Program-made: the position numbers and the translations under genes | NCBI GenBank assembly: GCA_001464425.1 | Contig: LNEK01000032.1 | Coordinates: 1-64,000, forward strand | Direction of reading: 5' to 3' | Length of the DNA stretch: 64,000 bases | DNA from: Alphaproteobacteria bacterium Ga0077535 | GTDB lineage: Bacteria; Pseudomonadota; Alphaproteobacteria; Caulobacterales; Aquidulcibacteraceae | The notes under the pieces: generated by a model | Told to the model about the DNA's origin: nothing | The model's database searches: none | Seen by the model: only the letters and a program-made list of their open reading frames with translations | Shown: positions 10,868-19,750 of the stretch, one piece after another | Numbering within the stretch: position 1 is the stretch's first letter | Layout: every line of letters starts with the position of its first letter

Positions 10868-11191
10868 ATGCAGGAAGCGAAATTCTCCATTGGCCAAGTG
10901 GTGCGCCACAAGCTTTTCCCGTTCCGGGGCGTCGTATTCGACGTCGATCCGGAATTCTCCAACACGGAAGAGTGGCTAGATGCGATCCCGGAGCCGGTAC
11001 GGCCGGACCGGAAACAGCCCTTTTATCACCTCTTCGCAGAGAACTCTGACAGCCATTACGTGGCTTACGTCTCCGAGCAGAACCTGATCGCCGACGAAAC
11101 CGGCGAGCCGGTTGAGCACCCCTCGATCGATCTCTTGTTCGATGAGACGGATGACGGCGAATACAAACTGCGGCCGGAAGTGCTGAACTAA
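10868..11191 (+). CDS. hspQ: Heat shock protein HspQ (hemimethylated-DNA-binding YccV-like)
   Basis: 107 aa; FSIGQVVRHKLFPFRGVVFDVDPEF...QPFYHLFAENSDSHYVAYVSEQNL. Confidence 0.93.
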   Translation: MQEAKFSIGQVVRHKLFPFRGVVFDVDPEFSNTEEWLDAIPEPVRPDRKQPFYHLFAENSDSHYVAYVSEQNLIADETGEPVEHPSIDLLFDETDDGEYKLRPEVLN

Positions 11192-11215
11192 GCACTGCGG
11201 ACGGCGAAGATTGAG

Positions 11216-11251
11216 AACGGCGGTTGCAGTGATGCAGCCGCCGTTTTTTAT
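11216..11251 (+). terminator. Rho-independent terminator of hspQ
   Basis: AACGGCGGTTGCAGTGATGCAGCCGCCGTTTTTTA: ~12-bp stem followed by a T run. Confidence 0.85.
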
Positions 11252-12588
11252 GTCCGCTGAAACGGATAAAAGTCAGAACCCAGCGGCAGTATCCGCGTAA
11301 GCTCATCGAGCGCTGCTTGCGTCTCTCGGACCAGCGCGGGATCCGCCAAGTCGGGCTGTGCGATTTCTTCCCGGTAGTGCGTTTTGATCCAGGCTTCGAG
11401 CTTGGCGGCGAGTGCGTCGTCCAGGAAGAAGCCTTGCGCGGCGGCGGCGCGCTCGGCCGGCGTCATGACCACCCGCAAACGCAGACAAGCAGGCCCGCCG
11501 CCGTTGCGCATGCTTTCACGCACTTCGACATACTCAACCGCGCCGATCGCTGCATTGGGCTGCGCGATCATTTCTGCAACGACCGTCGCCGTCTTGTTGT
11601 TCTCGCGCACTTCGGTCGGCGCGATCAAAGTTAGGCTCGCTTGCCCCGGCACACGCAGCAACTGCGAATTGAACAGATACGACGTCACGGCGTCATCGAG
11701 ACCGACGCGCGCACGCGGGACTTCCACAAATACCGGCTCGAAGCCCTGCGCCTTAGCGCGCACCTCAGCATAAAGCGCAGCCTTATCGACAAAGGCATCT
11801 TCGTGATGGAACAGCACGTGCTCGTGCGCGACGGCGACGACGTCATTGTGAAATGCGCCCGCGTCGATGGCATCTGGGGCCTGTCGCGCGAACACTGTGG
11901 CGTTGGCGGATAGGCCATGGCGTCGCGCTATGGCTTGGCTGGCTTCGCGAGTCTGTCGCGCGGGAAAGCCGGTGCGCGCCTCACTCGCGCGCCGGCCGTA
12001 GACGAAAATCTCGACACCTGGCGCGCCGGCACCCCCGGCCATGCGCATATGATTGGCCGCCCCTTCGTCAGAGAGCGCATCGTGCGGCGTCAGCGCGGGA
12101 TGCACAGCAAAGCGCGCTTCATCTGGAAGCACGCGCCGCAATGTGCGTTCCGTCTGTTCTCCCTCCAACAAGCGATGCAGCATCGTCTGGAGGTTGGCGA
12201 CCGATGCGTGAAGGCGGCCGTCACCGCAATCGGCGCTTGGCGAAACAGTCGCCGCGTTCGCCGCCCACATAGCTGAAGAGGCAAGAGCAGCGCGCGCTAT
12301 GGTTGGCTCGCTTTTCCAAGCGTGCTCCCACACCTCTGCATCAGAGCCGCTGAAACCAAGCGACCGTAGCCAAGCAATATTCGGCCGCTCGTGCGGAGGC
12401 AAAACGCCCTGGCTCAGCCCCAGCGCGCGCAGACGCTGCATCTTGGCCAAGCCCTGAAGGGCAGCCTCGCGCGGGCGCGCCGTGGTGTTCGCGTTGCGCG
12501 CCGAGGCGAGGTTGCCTTCCGACAAGCCGGCATAATTGTGCGTGAGCCCCACGAGCCCGTCGAAATTGATCTCTTCGGCGCCGCTCAC
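11248..12588 (-). CDS. astB: N-succinylarginine dihydrolase
   Basis: 446 aa; INFDGLVGLTHNYAGLSEGNLAS, SMRNGGGPACLRLRVV. Confidence 0.95.
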   Translation of the reverse strand: MSGAEEINFDGLVGLTHNYAGLSEGNLASARNANTTARPREAALQGLAKMQRLRALGLSQGVLPPHERPNIAWLRSLGFSGSDAEVWEHAWKSEPTIARAALASSAMWAANAATVSPSADCGDGRLHASVANLQTMLHRLLEGEQTERTLRRVLPDEARFAVHPALTPHDALSDEGAANHMRMAGGAGAPGVEIFVYGRRASEARTGFPARQTREASQAIARRHGLSANATVFARQAPDAIDAGAFHNDVVAVAHEHVLFHHEDAFVDKAALYAEVRAKAQGFEPVFVEVPRARVGLDDAVTSYLFNSQLLRVPGQASLTLIAPTEVRENNKTATVVAEMIAQPNAAIGAVEYVEVRESMRNGGGPACLRLRVVMTPAERAAAAQGFFLDDALAAKLEAWIKTHYREEIAQPDLADPALVRETQAALDELTRILPLGSDFYPFQRT

Positions 12589-14036
12589 GCCGGCAGCCCG
12601 GGCGCTGAAATGGCCACAGCCTTTTCGGAAAGCTGTGTCGCGACGGGGTAGGCCACATAGTCAGCGGCGTAATAAGCGCTCGGGCGCAACGAACCGGAAA
12701 GCCCGGGGCCGCCGAAGGGCATCGCACTGGACGCACCCGTCGTCGGCCTATTCCAGTTAAGCACACCGGCGCGCATTTCGTTTTTCACGCGCGTCCACAG
12801 CGCAGGATCGTCGCTGATCAAGCCGCCAGCTAGGCCAAAGCGGGTAGCGTTGGCGACATCAAGCGCATGGTCGAAATCGGTGACGCGATAGACTTGCAGC
12901 ACGGGGCCGAACAATTCTTCGTCTGGCGGCGTGAGGCCGGTCACGTCGATGATGGCAGGATGCACGAAAGCGCCATCGCGTTTCACAGGCACAATCGGCT
13001 TCGCGCCAAGCGCAACGAGCCCCTGCTCGAACTTGACGGCGCGCTCGGCGCTCGCGGCGTTGACCACTGGCCCCAGGAAGGGTTCCGGCGTCTGCGTCGC
13101 CGGCCCCACGCTGATGCGCGGTGCAAGCGCCGCCAGCGCCTCGATGATGGCGTCGCCTTCTGCGCCTTGCGGCAGGATCAGACGGCGCGCGCAAGAACAG
13201 CGCTGGCCGCTGGTGGCGAAGGCGGAGTGGGCGATCAAATTGGCGGCAGCCCCGGCATCAACCGGCGGCCAAACGATGAGGGGGTTGTTGCCGCCGAGTT
13301 CGAGCGCAAGCACTACGTCAGGACGACCGGCGAATTTCTTATGGATAAGCGCGCCCGTGTGCGCGGAGCCAGTGAACAGAACGCCGCTCAGTCCCTGAGC
13401 ATCAAGCAGCGCTCCACCAGTTTCGCGCGCGCCTTGCAGAAGATTGAGGACGCCCGCTGGGAGGCCCGCTTCTTCCCACGCTTCAACCATGAGCGCGCCG
13501 ACGCCGGGGCAAAGTTCGCTCGGCTTGAACAGCACGACATTGCCCGCGAGCAGCGCCGGCACGATGTGACCATTCGGCAGATGGCCCGGAAAGTTGAACG
13601 GGCCGAACACGGCGAGAACGCCGTGCGCACGGTGCGAGAGCGTCATCGCGCCGAAGGCGGCCTTCTCCTCGCGGGCGCCGGCGCGCTCGGCCTGGGCGCG
13701 GATCGAGATTTCGATCTTGCCGATCATGGCCTGCACTTCGCCTTTGGCATCCCACAGCGCTTTGCCCATTTCGCGGCTGATCGTCTCCGCGATCAATGCG
13801 GCGCGCTTTTCGATCGCCTTGGCGAAAGCGCGGACAACCTCAATGCGCTCTTCAACTGGACGGCGCGACCAAGCGGGGAATGCAAGCCGCGCCGCAGCCA
13901 TCGCTTCAGCGACATCATCGGCGGTGGCGCTGCGCCCCTTCCAGACGATGTCTCCTGTTGCGGGATCGTGTGACGCGAAGCTCTCCCCGTCGCCTTCGCG
14001 CCAAGCGCCGCCAATGTAGAGTTCAGTGCGCATCAT
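12585..14036 (-). CDS. astD: Succinylglutamate-semialdehyde dehydrogenase
   Basis: 483 aa aldehyde dehydrogenase; LELGGNNPLIVW, SGQRCSCARRL; within ast cluster. Confidence 0.93.
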   Translation of the reverse strand: MMRTELYIGGAWREGDGESFASHDPATGDIVWKGRSATADDVAEAMAAARLAFPAWSRRPVEERIEVVRAFAKAIEKRAALIAETISREMGKALWDAKGEVQAMIGKIEISIRAQAERAGAREEKAAFGAMTLSHRAHGVLAVFGPFNFPGHLPNGHIVPALLAGNVVLFKPSELCPGVGALMVEAWEEAGLPAGVLNLLQGARETGGALLDAQGLSGVLFTGSAHTGALIHKKFAGRPDVVLALELGGNNPLIVWPPVDAGAAANLIAHSAFATSGQRCSCARRLILPQGAEGDAIIEALAALAPRISVGPATQTPEPFLGPVVNAASAERAVKFEQGLVALGAKPIVPVKRDGAFVHPAIIDVTGLTPPDEELFGPVLQVYRVTDFDHALDVANATRFGLAGGLISDDPALWTRVKNEMRAGVLNWNRPTTGASSAMPFGGPGLSGSLRPSAYYAADYVAYPVATQLSEKAVAISAPGLPA

Positions 14037-15060
14037 CCACCCAGATCAGTGCTTCTTCGCCCGATTCAAGCTTTAACGCGGCCAGCGTCCGTGCATCGAC
14101 ACGAGCGACGCCGTCATTGACCGAGGCACGCGCCGGTGTGCAGCGGAAACCGCGAATGGCCGGCGTCGCGATCAGCGCGCGCTTGGCGCTCCGTATATCA
14201 GCCGTCGTTTCCACGCGCACACGTCGCGCTTCACGGCGCGTCCGGATGGCATCACGCGGTGCACTCATCAACGGGCCGCCGTCAAAAATATCGACTACAT
14301 TTGAGAAGCTGAAGCCTTCCCACTCAAGCAGTTTGCGCGCGCCTTCGCCGTGATCGTGGCATTGGCCAATCACGGCGCGCGCGGATTCCGGCAAGAGATC
14401 CACATAGACCGGGTGCTGGGGCATCAAATCGAGAATGAATTGGTTGTCGGTGGTGGCGCTGAGCTTGTCGGCTTCGCTGAAGTCCATACGGAAAAAGTGC
14501 CGGCCCACGGCTTCCCAGAACGGCGACACGCCATCCGATGAAACGACGCCCCTCAACTCAGAGACAACGCGGCTACGGAAGCGTTCTGGCTGCGCCGCCA
14601 TCAGCAAATAGCGGCACTGCGCCAGCGCGCGACCAACGCCATTGGCGCGGTGCTCCGGCCGTACGAACAGCGAGCCGACTTCGGAACAGCCGGTAAAATC
14701 ATTCACACCGATCAGCACGCCCATATCGAAGCGCCGGCCAACGGCAGCAGAAGATTGCGCCTCGGTGATGAGGCGAAAATTGAAGAAAGGCGGTGTCTCG
14801 CCAATCGTCGCCTTCACGCCGGCGCAGCCCGCGAGCGTGCCCGTTTCAATGTGCTCAAGCGCGATGAAATAGCGTTCGGCGCCGGGCGCGCTGATATCCG
14901 CGCCGAAGCTTTGCTCGGAAAGTTCGAGCTTCGCTTGAAACGCCGCGTCATCCAGCATCAAGCTGGTGAAGCCTGCGCCGGCGATTTCGCGCAGTTGCTT
15001 GAAACCTTCCAAGTCGGAAGGTCCAGCGACGCGCATCACGTAATCGGAGGCCACGCTCAT
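14023..15060 (-). CDS. astA: Arginine N-succinyltransferase
   Basis: Start taken at 15060 (MSVASDYVMRVAGPSDLEGFKQLREIAGAGFTSLM), overlapping the upstream stop (ATGA); ORF track extends further upstream. Confidence 0.93.
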   Translation of the reverse strand: MSVASDYVMRVAGPSDLEGFKQLREIAGAGFTSLMLDDAAFQAKLELSEQSFGADISAPGAERYFIALEHIETGTLAGCAGVKATIGETPPFFNFRLITEAQSSAAVGRRFDMGVLIGVNDFTGCSEVGSLFVRPEHRANGVGRALAQCRYLLMAAQPERFRSRVVSELRGVVSSDGVSPFWEAVGRHFFRMDFSEADKLSATTDNQFILDLMPQHPVYVDLLPESARAVIGQCHDHGEGARKLLEWEGFSFSNVVDIFDGGPLMSAPRDAIRTRREARRVRVETTADIRSAKRALIATPAIRGFRCTPARASVNDGVARVDARTLAALKLESGEEALIWVDDAH

Positions 15061-16319
15061 GAGCGCAGGCTCCTTACGTCGAACAAGCCACGCTCTAGGC
15101 CGGACAGCATCAGGAACGAGAGCTTGGCGCGCTCGCTGAACGAGGACAGCAAGGCGAACTCCTGATCGCTGTGAAGCCCGCCGCCGCATGGGCCAAGCGT
15201 ATCGATGTTCGGGCACCCGGCGGCAGCGAGGTTGTTGCCTTCGCAGACACCGCCGGACGCCTGGAATCTGAGGTCGAGGCCGAGCGCCTCACCTGCTGTT
15301 CGCGTCCAGCCGACAATCGTTCGCTGCTGGTCGTTGAGCGGCTTCGGTGGGCGGGTGATGCCGCCGTGCAGATGTGCGCTGATACCGTCGCGCGCATTGG
15401 CCGCCTCGGCGATGCGACGCGCCTCAGCTTCGCCCCAGATCGCGCCCTCAGCGTCAGGGCTACGGATATTGAATCGCAGCACAGCGCGCTCCGGCACGAC
15501 GTTGACCGCGCTGCCGCCATCGATTGCACCGACATTAAAAGTGACGCCGTCGCGCTGGCCATTCAGCGCATTGAGCGCGAGCGCCGCTTCAGCGGCGGCC
15601 AGCACAGCGCTGCGGCCGTCGGCGAAGGCGCGGCCGACATGCGCGGCGCGGCCTTTGACTATGAGGCTGAAATTGCCGGATCCCTTGCGCGCGTCGACCA
15701 GCGCACCGTCCGCGAGCGCGGGTTCGTACGTCATGCCGACATGCGATTTAGCGCCGAGAGCAGCGAGCAACGGCGCGCTTGCCATCGAGCCGATCTCTTC
15801 GTCGGGGCTGAGCAGCACCTCGTAGCCGACGCGTTTATCGCCTGGCGTAGCTTCGAACGCTTGCAGCGCCGCGAGCATGACGGCGATACCGCCCTTCATA
15901 TCCGCCGTTCCCGGCCCGCGCAGCATCGCGCCATCGCGCCAGGGTTTTTGGAACGGGTGCGCGGCGGGAAACACGGTGTCGTAGTGGCCGGTCAGCGCCA
16001 CCTGGATCGGCGCGTCCGGGCGGACGCGGACACGGATCGAAGCGCCGTGTTCGATCTCAACAACCTCGCCGTCCGGGCGGACGCGCTCGGAGGGGCGGAG
16101 CTGCACTTCTTCGACCTGCCCCGGCAAGGCCGAGACGGCGTCCAGCAAGGGCGCTCGCATGAGCTTGAGGCCGTTAAGCTCGAACGACCCAGAATTGATC
16201 GACGACCAGGTTTCGGTCCGGGCGGCGAGCGCCTCGGCTTCTGCGTCCAGGCGTTCGAGGAATGGCTCAAGGCCGGCGCCCAAGGTGCGCGCCGGAGTTG
16301 CGGTTTGGTCGGCTGACAT
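15057..16319 (-). CDS. M20 family metallopeptidase/hydrolase, first gene of ast cluster
   Basis: 420 aa; ALTGHYDTVF, MLRGPGTADMKGGIAVML, LLSPDEEIGS, GRAAHVGRAFADGRSAV. Confidence 0.9.
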   Translation of the reverse strand: MSADQTATPARTLGAGLEPFLERLDAEAEALAARTETWSSINSGSFELNGLKLMRAPLLDAVSALPGQVEEVQLRPSERVRPDGEVVEIEHGASIRVRVRPDAPIQVALTGHYDTVFPAAHPFQKPWRDGAMLRGPGTADMKGGIAVMLAALQAFEATPGDKRVGYEVLLSPDEEIGSMASAPLLAALGAKSHVGMTYEPALADGALVDARKGSGNFSLIVKGRAAHVGRAFADGRSAVLAAAEAALALNALNGQRDGVTFNVGAIDGGSAVNVVPERAVLRFNIRSPDAEGAIWGEAEARRIAEAANARDGISAHLHGGITRPPKPLNDQQRTIVGWTRTAGEALGLDLRFQASGGVCEGNNLAAAGCPNIDTLGPCGGGLHSDQEFALLSSFSERAKLSFLMLSGLERGLFDVRSLRS

Positions 16320-16372
16320 GGCGCGGAAACTGCCCGCGCGGCGGGCTTAAGTCCAGGCCGGCAAACGCAAAA

Positions 16373-16396
16373 CGGGCCCGGCTTTGGCCGGGCCCG
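16373..16396 (-). terminator. Terminator hairpin downstream of OmpA gene
   Basis: CGGGCCCGGCTTTGGCCGGGCCCG; minus strand continues into TTTTGCGTTTGC. Confidence 0.8.
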
Positions 16397-16422
16397 CTCG
16401 CTTGGTTCAGTTAAGCCGAGGC

Positions 16423-17397
16423 TTAGCGGAACGAGATCGTAACTGCCGTACGGCGGTTCAGCGGCTCACGCACGCCGTCGCGCGTTGCGCGGGCAAGATC
16501 GCTCTCACCGCGGGCTTGGGCCGAGATCGAACCAGCGCCGATGCCACGGGCGACGAGCGCATCGCGGACCACCGAAGCGCGACGCTCCGACAGGCCTTGG
16601 TTGTAGGTCGGCGAGCCCGACGTGTCGGTGTGGCCGACGACGACGACACCGCCGACGTTGCACTGACGCGCACGGTTCACAGCAGCGTCGATGGTTTCGA
16701 GCGCAGCTTGGTTCAGGTTCGAACGATCCCACTCGAAGTACACGACGAACTCAGACGTCGGGCACGCAGCGGCCTGCGGCGGCGGCGGCGGCGAAACCGG
16801 CGGCGGCGGAGGTGGCGGAGGTGGCGGCGGAGCAGCCGCGGCGCCGAAGGCGTAGCGGATACCGACGGTTACAGCTTGGTGTTCGTAGTCGACATCGAAG
16901 CCCGGGAAGCTGACTTCCGGCGCCGCGAAATAGCGATAACCCACGTCGAGCGTCGCGTTCTCGCTCATCGCATAACCGATGCCGGCGATGCCTTGATAAG
17001 CAAAGCCGTCATTGTCTTCGAAAGCGTTGGTCTCAAGTTGCGTGTAGCCCGCGCCGACGCCGATGTACGGTTGGAAGCGACCGCCACGGTTGAAGTCGTA
17101 GTAGAGATTGGCCATCGCGGACCAAGCTGTTGCTTCGTCCGGAAGCGGCGCAACATCGTTGTTGCGGCGATCAACCGCGCCCTCGAGGCGGAAGCCGTTC
17201 GAGAAGCCATAGCCGGCGCCCACAGACGCGACAAAATCATCTTCGAGCTCGTAGGTGTTGAAGCTGTCGTTAAGTTCCCCATCGATGCTCGTGCCGACGT
17301 CGAGACGTCCGTACCAGCCCTCAGTAGCATTCGCTACGCCAGCAGTACTCGCCATAAGAACGGCGAGGGCGAGCGTGCGTTTCAGTTTCGATTTCAT
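16423..17397 (-). CDS. OmpA-family outer membrane protein (beta-barrel + Pro-rich linker + OmpA C-terminal domain)
   Basis: Signal peptide [45 protein letters not shown]; internal start used (ORF track starts at 17445). Confidence 0.92.
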   Translation of the reverse strand: MKSKLKRTLALAVLMASTAGVANATEGWYGRLDVGTSIDGELNDSFNTYELEDDFVASVGAGYGFSNGFRLEGAVDRRNNDVAPLPDEATAWSAMANLYYDFNRGGRFQPYIGVGAGYTQLETNAFEDNDGFAYQGIAGIGYAMSENATLDVGYRYFAAPEVSFPGFDVDYEHQAVTVGIRYAFGAAAAPPPPPPPPPPPVSPPPPPQAAACPTSEFVVYFEWDRSNLNQAALETIDAAVNRARQCNVGGVVVVGHTDTSGSPTYNQGLSERRASVVRDALVARGIGAGSISAQARGESDLARATRDGVREPLNRRTAVTISFR

Positions 17398-17592
17398 TGG
17401 CCGTCCCCTTGAATGTGATTGGCCCCAAGATGTCCGTGTTTTCACGGCTGCATCGATGGTGTGTTTCTACGCCCCGATATCAAGCACGGCTAACCTATTT
17501 CCGAACGATTATTTGAAATCGACGTGGATTGTTGCTGCGCTGCTTCAAATTTTCCCCAATCAGGCTAATCGGCGCGCCAACCGCCAAAACAA

Positions 17593-17619
17593 AAGGGCCC
17601 GGCTTTTGGCCGGGCCCTT
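17593..17619 (-). terminator. Terminator hairpin downstream of second OmpA copy
   Basis: AAGGGCCCGGC-TTTTG-GCCGGGCCCTT; minus strand continues TTTTGTTTTGG. Confidence 0.82.
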
Positions 17620-17644
17620 CCACTTAGTCCAGTTAAGCCTAGGC

Positions 17645-18636
17645 TTAGCGGAACGAGATCGTAACTGCCGTACGGCGGTTCAGCGGCTCACGCACGCCGT
17701 CGCGCGTCGCACGGGCGAGATCGCTCTCACCGCGGGCTTGTGCCGAAATCGAGCCGGCGGCGATTCCACGAGCAACGAGCGCATCGCGGACCACCGAAGC
17801 GCGACGCTCCGACAGGCCTTGGTTGTAGGTGGGCGAACCCGACGTGTCGGTGTGGCCAACGACGACGACGCCGCTGACGTTGCACTGACGCGCACGGTTC
17901 ACAGCAGCGTCGATGGTTTCGAGCGCAGCTCAGACGTCGGGCAGGTCGCGACAGGCGGCGGCGGCGGCGGCGTTACCGGCGGAGCGACCGGCGGCGGAGC
18001 TACGTACGCAGGCGCCGGAGCGGCGAACTGGTAACGCAGACCGACGGTAAGAGCTTGGTGCTCGTAGTCGCCTTCGGTGACGAACGTGCCTTCGTCGAAT
18101 TCGGCGCCGTCAGCGACGAAATAACGATAGCCGATGTCGAGGTCGAGTTGTTCAGTCAGGCCAATGGCAACGCCAGCGAGCGCTTGATAAGCGATCACAG
18201 TGTCTTCGCCATCGATCGTGGTGCCGCCGTCAACCAGACCCGTGTTGAGTCGAGCCGCGCCGGCGCCGATGCCGATGTACGGCTCAAGAGCGCCGCCACG
18301 GTTGAAGTCATAGAACAAGTTGGCCATCGCGCTCCAGGCGTGGACGTCTGCGTCCACGGTCGGGAAGCCCGAGAATTCAACTTGGTTGAAGCGGTGACCA
18401 AGCTCGCCTTCGAGACGGAAACCGTTTTGGAAGGCGTAGCCGAGACCGAGATGCTCGGTCCAATCGTGTTCGAGAGTGCCTTCTGCAGCAGCCCCGTCCA
18501 GATCTTGAGTGCCGTCGAACGACCAGCCGATATCGGCGCGGCCATACCAGCCTTCAGTCGCGTTCGCGACGCCGGCGGTGCCCGCCATCAATGCCGCAAG
18601 CGCGACCGTTTTGGTGATGCGCGATTTCATATTCAC
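17645..18636 (-). pseudogene. OmpA-family paralog split by a frameshifting deletion
   Basis: N-terminal part in ORF 17899..18636 ends ...[14 protein letters not shown]; remaining OmpA domain in ORF 17645..17902. The paralog at 16708-16750 has 43 bp absent at the 17929/17930 junction. Confidence 0.85.
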
Positions 18637-18951
18637 CCCTCTAAAGTGATCCCCTACGCCGCCGATCGCCGCGACGCAGCGTTCGCGCCAAGCGCGCTGT
18701 ACGGCCTGGGCGAAGACATAGCGGAGTGGAATAGTCCCCTCCGCTATCCAAACTGCCTTCCGGCAAAATGGTTCCTCGCAAAGCCCGTTAGGACAGGATA
18801 TTGGCGCCCCAAGGACACAGAGTCCATGCGAGCCAAGCCCCTAACGTGCCTTTTCCCATGAAGCGTTGACTTTTTGGCGCGGTGTCGTTGCGGAAGCGCG
18901 ACACGGGACCGAAACAAACCCATAGCCGGCGCCACATTCGCCAAACGAAAA

Positions 18952-18978
18952 GGGCCGCGCCCCCTCCCGGCGCGGCCC
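18952..18978 (-). terminator. Hairpin with terminator-like context on minus strand
   Basis: GGGCCGCGCC-CCCTCCC-GGCGCGGCCC, perfect 10-bp stem; minus strand continues into TTTTCG. Confidence 0.5.
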
Positions 18979-19220
18979 CCGTCCCCTCTTCGCCCCTGCG
19001 TGCGACACTCTAGAGCCCGCGGCCCCCGAGGTTTCCCCCGCTACTGAAATCCGAGGAGGCCGGCACAATGCTGCCCCCAAACCGCCCAAGCCAGCGTTGA
19101 TGGCGCCAAATCGCGCCAATTCCCGGCGCATGTTGCTGAGCCGTCACACGCGCGCGTGATGGAACACGGGCACCGAACTCGGGTTGGCTAAATGCAGGTA
19201 ATCAACCGGAGAAAGTTCCC

Positions 19221-19598
19221 GTGGAAACACATGATCGAGACCCATACGCCGCTCCGCACGCGCCGAAATCACGCAGCGGCCCGATCCTTCGCTTTGCAAT
19301 CATTGGCGGCCTTCTGGTCGCTGGCGCTGTCGGCTTCATGAATTTGCCCCAGGGCGGCGAGAGCATGGTGCCTACTGAAGAAACGACGCTCGCGCAGAAC
19401 GACATGAACGCTGGCTATGTGGCGTCGCAAGCGAATGAATTTGTTGATCCGCCGGCAATTCCGGAGTCTGCCCCGGCAGCCGCGCCTCCGCCGCCTCAGC
19501 GGTCAGCGCCGTCTGAACCGGTTGTCGAAGAACTTCCCGCGCCGAGCACTACAACGGAGCCGACGGCTCCAGCAGCCGCGCCTCTGCCCCCGGGATAA
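19221..19598 (+). CDS. Hypothetical single-pass membrane protein with Pro/Ala-rich C-terminus
   Basis: 125 aa; one hydrophobic segment FAIIGGLLVAGAVGFM; upstream AACCGGAGAAAG. Confidence 0.65.
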   Translation: METHDRDPYAAPHAPKSRSGPILRFAIIGGLLVAGAVGFMNLPQGGESMVPTEETTLAQNDMNAGYVASQANEFVDPPAIPESAPAAAPPPPQRSAPSEPVVEELPAPSTTTEPTAPAAAPLPPG

Positions 19599-19611
19599 AC
19601 GAAGAGGGTTT

Positions 19612-19687
19612 TGGTGAGCCCGTCGGGATTCGAACCCGAGACCCTCTGATTAAAAGTCAGATGCTCTACCGACTGAGCTACGGGCTC
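19612..19687 (-). tRNA. tRNA-Lys (anticodon TTT), CCA encoded
   Basis: Minus strand GAGCCCGTAGCTCAGTCGGTAGAGCATCTGACTTTTAATCAGAGGGTCTCGGGTTCGAATCCCGACGGGCTCACCA (76 nt), canonical cloverleaf. Confidence 0.97.
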
Positions 19688-19750
19688 GCTCGCGCGTGCG
19701 AACGCGGCGTTTAGGCCGATGACGCTCCGCGCGCAACTCTCACATTCGGC

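Noticed and set aside
15171-16316. 381-aa plus-strand ORF over the M20 peptidase
   Set aside because: Antisense shadow of a gene with catalytic motifs.
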